DNA of 44,660 bases from Lachnospiraceae bacterium (GTDB lineage Bacteria > Bacillota > Clostridia > Lachnospirales > Lachnospiraceae), in assembly GCA_017513125.1 (NCBI GenBank), contig JAFWDI010000024.1, forward strand, positions 1 to 44,660, read 5' to 3'. Every line of letters starts with the position of its first letter. The first letter of the stretch is position 1. The notes beneath the pieces are model-generated. The model was given only the letters and a program-made list of their open reading frames with translations, did no database searches and was not told where the DNA came from. Shown in pieces: positions 40,959 through 44,660 of the stretch. The position numbers and the translations under genes were made by a program.

Positions 40959-42221
40959 CTACTCTTCGGAAGCCGCAGCTTCTTCCGCATCCCACTCCGC
41001 CGCGCGCTTCGCGTCCCGCTTCTTCGCGACCCGGTCGTAGACCGACAGGCACACCAGCGGCACCAGACACAGCAGCGCCGCCGCGACAAAGACCCAGGTA
41101 TAGGTACCGGTCACGCGGTAGATGACGCCGGTCATCCAGGTCGAAAACAGCGAGGAAAACCCGATCGAGAAGAATGCGAGTCCGAAGATCGTCCCGCAGT
41201 TCTTCATGCCGAACGCGTCGCCGCTCATGGCCGGATAGACTCCGGCCGGACCGCTGTACGCGCAGACGATCAGGAAGATCACGACCGGATAGGCGGCTCC
41301 CCGCGCGAAGATCATCAGGATCGCGCAGACCATCATCACGATGGTCATGACCAGGATGGAGCGCGCCCTCCCCAGCTTATCCGACAGGGTCGGCACGATA
41401 AAACGCGACACCGCGCTCGCAATGCCCACGAGCATGGCCGTGGTCGTGAGGATGCCGGGACCGAGTCCGCGCTCCGCGCCCAGCGTCTGAATGATGGGGT
41501 TCACCACCATGTAGGTCACGCTCATAAAGAACAGCGGCGTGCACATGAACCAGAAACGCGGATCCCGGAGCGCCTCGCCGACCGAATAGTTCACACGGTC
41601 GCGCTTCGCGGCGGGAACGGGATCCGTTTCGCCGGCAGGCACGGCCCGCTCTGCCGCTCCCGGCGGCACGACGAAAAACGAACACACCAGAACGATGCAT
41701 CCCAGCACCGCCCCCAGTACCCGGAACGCAAACGGCACGCCGTGCCCCAGCAGAGCGCGCGCGATCGGCACACAGACCACGATCGAGGTGCCGAACGCAC
41801 AGGTCGCGAGCGCCGACGCGAATCCGCGCCGCGCCGGAAAGCATTTCTGCAGGCAGTTCGTCGCGCCGGCGTAAGCCAGGCCGACGCCCATGCCGCCCAG
41901 AACGCCGTAGGTGATGTAGATGAGCCAGGGGGCTCCCACAGGGAGCATCGACGTCAGGAAGAGGCCGGCGAAAAACAGGATGCCCGAAAGCAGATTCACC
42001 AGCCGCGGCCCTTTCCGGTCCGCGATCAGGCCTCCCAGAAAGATGCCGGCCGTAAACATGAACAGGTTCACCGCGGAGATGAAAGACACCGCCGTGCGCT
42101 CCCAGCCGTAATGGTCCATGACCGGCTGCTGGAACACGTTCCACATGTAGACGATGCCCACGCAGAGCATGGTGATGATGCAGGCAATGACCGGTGCGAT
42201 GCGCGTTCCCGATCTCTTCAT
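40959..42221 (-). CDS. MFS transporter, oxalate/formate antiporter (OFA)-like
   Basis: A 420-residue carrier with twelve hydrophobic helices. The first segments (GIVYMWNVFQQPVMDHYGW, FTAGIFLGGLIADRKGPR with the MFS loop-2 motif) and YGVLGGMGVGLAYAGATNC match OFA-family antiporters, typified by OxlT. Members exchange organic acids such as oxalate, formate or lactate; the substrate here is not determined. It begins one base after the stop of the ACT-domain gene and belongs to an operon with that gene and the FAD oxidoreductase, consistent with uptake of a carboxylate that the oxidoreductase then processes (inference). Confidence 0.92.
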   Translation of the reverse strand: MKRSGTRIAPVIACIITMLCVGIVYMWNVFQQPVMDHYGWERTAVSFISAVNLFMFTAGIFLGGLIADRKGPRLVNLLSGILFFAGLFLTSMLPVGAPWLIYITYGVLGGMGVGLAYAGATNCLQKCFPARRGFASALATCAFGTSIVVCVPIARALLGHGVPFAFRVLGAVLGCIVLVCSFFVVPPGAAERAVPAGETDPVPAAKRDRVNYSVGEALRDPRFWFMCTPLFFMSVTYMVVNPIIQTLGAERGLGPGILTTTAMLVGIASAVSRFIVPTLSDKLGRARSILVMTIVMMVCAILMIFARGAAYPVVIFLIVCAYSGPAGVYPAMSGDAFGMKNCGTIFGLAFFSIGFSSLFSTWMTGVIYRVTGTYTWVFVAAALLCLVPLVCLSVYDRVAKKRDAKRAAEWDAEEAAASEE

Positions 42222-42222
42222 G

Positions 42223-43041
42223 TCAATGCTCCCTTCCCGCGGTCCTGACCGGATACCCGGCCAGAAGCAGCTCCGTCTCCGCTTCCTCCAGATCCCGTTC
42301 TTTCACCAGAATGTAATCCGTGTCAAACGTCGAGACCGCGAAAATGCCGATCTTCGCGGCAGCCAGCACCGAGGATATGCCCGACAGGATCCCGATCAGC
42401 GAAAAATCCAGCTGTCCGCGGATCCGGAACGCCCTCCATCCGTCATCCCGGGCCGTGACATGACCCGGGACCCGGTCGGTCGGACACACCAGCGACTTCT
42501 CGGCGTCCGTCGTTCCGATAAAGCAGAACGGCGTCTCCGGGTCGAACCCGGAGAGATCTTTTACCTTGCATACGGAAAAACGAACCGGCAGGATCTCGAG
42601 AGCGACCTCCCGCTCCACGGGCCTTCCCTCCAGCGCGCGGGGAAACGCCACGATCTTCCCGTCCTCGCCGGTCTCCGGCCGCTTCGCGGGTTCGCGCAGC
42701 ATGACCTCTCCGCTCAGCTCCGAGCGCCAGGCCCAGAGCCCGTTCCGGAGCATCTGGTCCGACAGCTCCGGATGCGCGGCGGAGAGTTCCCGGTAATTAT
42801 CCAGGATCGAATACTTCACCCGCGCGACCGCAACGCCGCGCTGATGGCGGTATGCCGGCCAGTACACGCGCTGGACCGCGTTTCTTCCGTCCGTGAACCA
42901 GGAGACGTGCGCATAATACTTCTGCGCGAACCGGTCAAGGTCCGTCACGCGCACGTGCTCCGGTTCCGGAAAAAATCTCTCCTGCTCTTCTTTCGCCCAG
43001 GCATAGGCTTTTATCAGTTCTTCCCAGTTCATTCCGGTCAT
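42223..43041 (-). CDS. ACT/CASTOR-type domain protein with an unrecognised N-terminal domain
   Basis: A 272-residue soluble protein. The C-terminal 120 residues follow the CASTOR/ACT_7 pattern: ILPVRFSVCKVKDLSG, SLVCPTDRVP, WRAFRIRGQLDFSLIGIL, and KIGIFAVSTFDTDYILVK, a ligand-sensing fold for amino acids. The first 130 residues (from NWEELIKAYAWAKEEQERFF, rich in Trp, Tyr and Arg) were not recognised; stand-alone ACT_7 proteins lack them. The ribosome site is unclear, so ATG 43041 or 43032 may be used; the frame extending to 43173 is overlapped by the oxidoreductase gene and unlikely. It sits between the FAD oxidoreductase and the MFS carrier with gaps of five and one bases. Confidence 0.8.
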   Translation of the reverse strand: MTGMNWEELIKAYAWAKEEQERFFPEPEHVRVTDLDRFAQKYYAHVSWFTDGRNAVQRVYWPAYRHQRGVAVARVKYSILDNYRELSAAHPELSDQMLRNGLWAWRSELSGEVMLREPAKRPETGEDGKIVAFPRALEGRPVEREVALEILPVRFSVCKVKDLSGFDPETPFCFIGTTDAEKSLVCPTDRVPGHVTARDDGWRAFRIRGQLDFSLIGILSGISSVLAAAKIGIFAVSTFDTDYILVKERDLEEAETELLLAGYPVRTAGREH

Positions 43042-43046
43042 GTCAT

Positions 43047-44552
43047 TTACTGATGAGCTCCGTCTCCCAGACCTTTCGAGATCGTCCAGTGGCGGTAGGT
43101 GTCCGCGTCCTTCGCCTCGAGAGCCTTCTTCGCCGCGTCGGTATACAGGCCGTACTCGTACTGCTCCAGGCATTCCTGATAGCTCTTATCCGTATGAATG
43201 TTTCTGGGCAGCGGAACGTCCTGCTCAGCCGCGAGGATATCCTGCACCTTCGCAATGTCCACCGTCCGCGCACTCGTTCCGTCCGCGATCGCGACCGCCG
43301 CCGCGACGCCCGCGGCCTGGCCGGTGCCGACGCACTGCGGGATCAGGTTCACGTTATCGATCGCGATGCGGTCCGCCGAGATGTGGCGGCCCGGCGCCAG
43401 CAGGTTCTCGACCTTTTTAGGCAGGATGGACCGGTAGGGGATCTCGATCGGGGCATTGTCATTCAGCGTATTTACCGTGCAGTGCCACGCGATGCAGTCG
43501 TCGTGCTGCTTCGGATACAGCCAGTCATTGCTCTCGATGATGTACTCGCCCACGATGCGGTGCGAACCGCGGGTGCCCAGCTGCGGGGCAATGTCGTACA
43601 GATACGCGTTCCGGAACACCTCCGGCGCGGCCTTCTTATAGAAGTCAATGACTTCGCGCAGCTTCACGCGGGTGCCCATCTCGGTCGCGGTCTGGTCCGC
43701 GATCTTCGAGCAGTCGCGCTTCGGCTGCCAGTTATTCGTCCAGGCCACATTGTCATCCGGCGTCGAAAACATCAGCGCACGGAAACCGTGGATCTGCTGG
43801 ACATGCTCGACGAGGGACTTCCACTCCTTCGGGTTCGCGGCGCGCCATGCCTCGTAGGCCTTATAACTGAAGCCGCCGACACGGTAGACCAGCGCGGTGG
43901 CGCTGCAGCGGCAGTCGTCCGCGATCGCCGAGGACGTCGGCGCGCCGGAGAGCCGGCACAGGTCCGCGTCGCCCGTCGCGTCGATCACGAACTTCGCGAG
44001 GATGGCCTTGCGGCCTTCCTTCGACTCGAAGATAACGCCCTTGCAGACGTCTCCCTCCATGATCGGCTTCGTGCCCCAGCTGTGGTAGAGGACCCGGATC
44101 GCATCGCTGTGCTCGAGCAGCATCTTATCCATCTCGATCTTCATCTGATTCGGTTCGAGCATAAACGCGTGACAGACCATGCGGGGCGGGATGAACGTCG
44201 CCGCTCCGGCGGTATCCCAGGCCTTCACGAACAGCGGATCATAACTGCCCGCCTCCTCGGGCCCCGGACCGAACACCGCACCGGGAATATCCTTCATGCG
44301 GGTATACCACTCTTCCTGCAGCCCCCGGACATAGGTCTTCTCATGGAACGACAGGTTCGGGATAAGCAGAACATAGCCGCCCGTGACGTCTCCGCCGCAG
44401 TAACCGTAGCGTTCCATCAGAATGATGTTCTTACAGCCCGCACGGGCCGCCGCGATCGCTGCCGAGTGTCCGGCCGCTCCGCCTCCGACGACGAGCACAT
44501 CGCACTCGTCATACACAGGAAGCGTGGTCTGTGGTTCGATATAGGTCTTCAT
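43047..44552 (-). CDS. FAD-dependent oxidoreductase (FAD_oxidored family), second copy
   Basis: A 501-residue flavoprotein with the N-terminal DVLVVGGGAAGHSAAIAAARAG nucleotide fold (GGGAAG), LMERYGYCGGDVTGGY, VIDATGDADLCRLSGAP, and the late VENLLAPGRHISAD and CVGTGQAAGVAAAVA. It belongs to the same family as the gene at 33524-35059, but they are clearly diverged (different N-terminal extension, longer middle). No signal peptide. It is directly followed by the ACT gene and the OFA carrier, so it is a candidate for the catabolic step of a carboxylate-use operon. A further gene ends 31 bases upstream. Confidence 0.92.
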   Translation of the reverse strand: MKTYIEPQTTLPVYDECDVLVVGGGAAGHSAAIAAARAGCKNIILMERYGYCGGDVTGGYVLLIPNLSFHEKTYVRGLQEEWYTRMKDIPGAVFGPGPEEAGSYDPLFVKAWDTAGAATFIPPRMVCHAFMLEPNQMKIEMDKMLLEHSDAIRVLYHSWGTKPIMEGDVCKGVIFESKEGRKAILAKFVIDATGDADLCRLSGAPTSSAIADDCRCSATALVYRVGGFSYKAYEAWRAANPKEWKSLVEHVQQIHGFRALMFSTPDDNVAWTNNWQPKRDCSKIADQTATEMGTRVKLREVIDFYKKAAPEVFRNAYLYDIAPQLGTRGSHRIVGEYIIESNDWLYPKQHDDCIAWHCTVNTLNDNAPIEIPYRSILPKKVENLLAPGRHISADRIAIDNVNLIPQCVGTGQAAGVAAAVAIADGTSARTVDIAKVQDILAAEQDVPLPRNIHTDKSYQECLEQYEYGLYTDAAKKALEAKDADTYRHWTISKGLGDGAHQ

Positions 44553-44582
44553 GATCCTTCCTCCTTATCGTGATATCAGATC

Positions 44583-44660
44583 TTATTCTTCTTCCGCGTC
44601 AAGCGCGGCTGTGATCTCTTCCGTAAATGCGGTCATCCGTTCGGGACGATGCTGTGCGAA
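44583..44660 (-). CDS. 3' end of a gene extending off the right edge
   Basis: On the minus strand the last 25 codons are open and end in TAA at 44583-44585 (…PERMTAFTEEITAALDAEEE). The acidic helical tail and G/C-rich codons look coding. It would be the upstream neighbour of the FAD oxidoreductase in the same operon. The product cannot be named from this fragment. Confidence 0.45.
   Translation of the reverse strand, partial: FAQHRPERMTAFTEEITAALDAEEE

Noticed and set aside
43053..44573. 506-codon plus-strand frame opposite the second FAD oxidoreductase
   Set aside because: Shadow frame rich in Arg and Asp; no domain.

Overview
The window is GC-rich bacterial DNA that reads like a member of the Bacillota, most likely class Clostridia from a gut-type community. 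The case rests on SepF, a bacillus-type EF-P lysine loop, Hsp33, YitT, a gap-pgk-tpiA-gpmI glycolytic operon, strong AGGAGG-type ribosome sites, and an InlB-repeat/MBG surface protein. The genus cannot be told from the sequence. I saw no rRNA, tRNA, CRISPR array, prophage or insertion sequence.

Layout. 1-4651 (minus): most of a very large secreted repeat protein whose C-terminus lies off the left edge. 4942-9739 (minus): glycolytic operon gap-pgk-tpiA-gpmI. 9960-10760 (plus): PHP-type histidinol-phosphatase. 10840-16118 (minus): alpha/beta hydrolase, then a tightly coupled run read right to left: hslO, two half-size chromate-type transporters, M18 aminopeptidase, a His-rich 76-residue protein and YfbR-type nucleotidase. 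16278-17150 (plus): YitT membrane protein. 17178-19285 (minus): small genes including sepF. 19388-20278 (plus): serine beta-lactamase-like hydrolase. 20336-23465 (minus): small proteins, a nucleotidyltransferase, a HAD hydrolase and a GNAT acetyltransferase, including 34- and 26-residue microproteins. 23529-25652 (minus): a KAP-type P-loop NTPase fused to a SAM methyltransferase. 25802-27016 (minus): F420-0:glutamate-ligase-like protein. 27235-30101 (plus): DUF5058 membrane protein, a second membrane protein and a membrane-anchored M20 peptidase. 30437-33309 (minus): MATE exporter and a DUF1846 protein. 33524-35059 (plus): FAD oxidoreductase. 35307-38046 (minus): zinc-ribbon protein, efp, URO-D family protein. 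38218-39003 (plus): pseudouridine synthase. 38994-44660 (minus): two tandem alpha/beta hydrolases, an OFA-type MFS carrier, an ACT protein, a second FAD oxidoreductase and the last codons of another gene.

Most interesting. Two intergenic segments, about 30105-30405 and 35068-35308, are diverged copies of one long, branched palindromic element. The copies keep the same helices with compensatory base changes, share identical internal-loop sequences, and both sit between convergent genes. This fits an undescribed structured RNA or a non-autonomous palindromic repeat family. Next come the KAP-methyltransferase fusion, the two microproteins (one translationally coupled to a Cys-rich protein), and the DUF5058/membrane partner/M20 cassette, which looks like a transporter plus peptidase unit.

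Genes work together mainly through close coupling: 4-base ATGA overlaps join at least seven gene pairs. Start codons were chosen by ribosome-binding site and neighbour spacing, and differ from the longest open frame for many genes. All functions come from recognised motifs and remembered family features; no database search was run.
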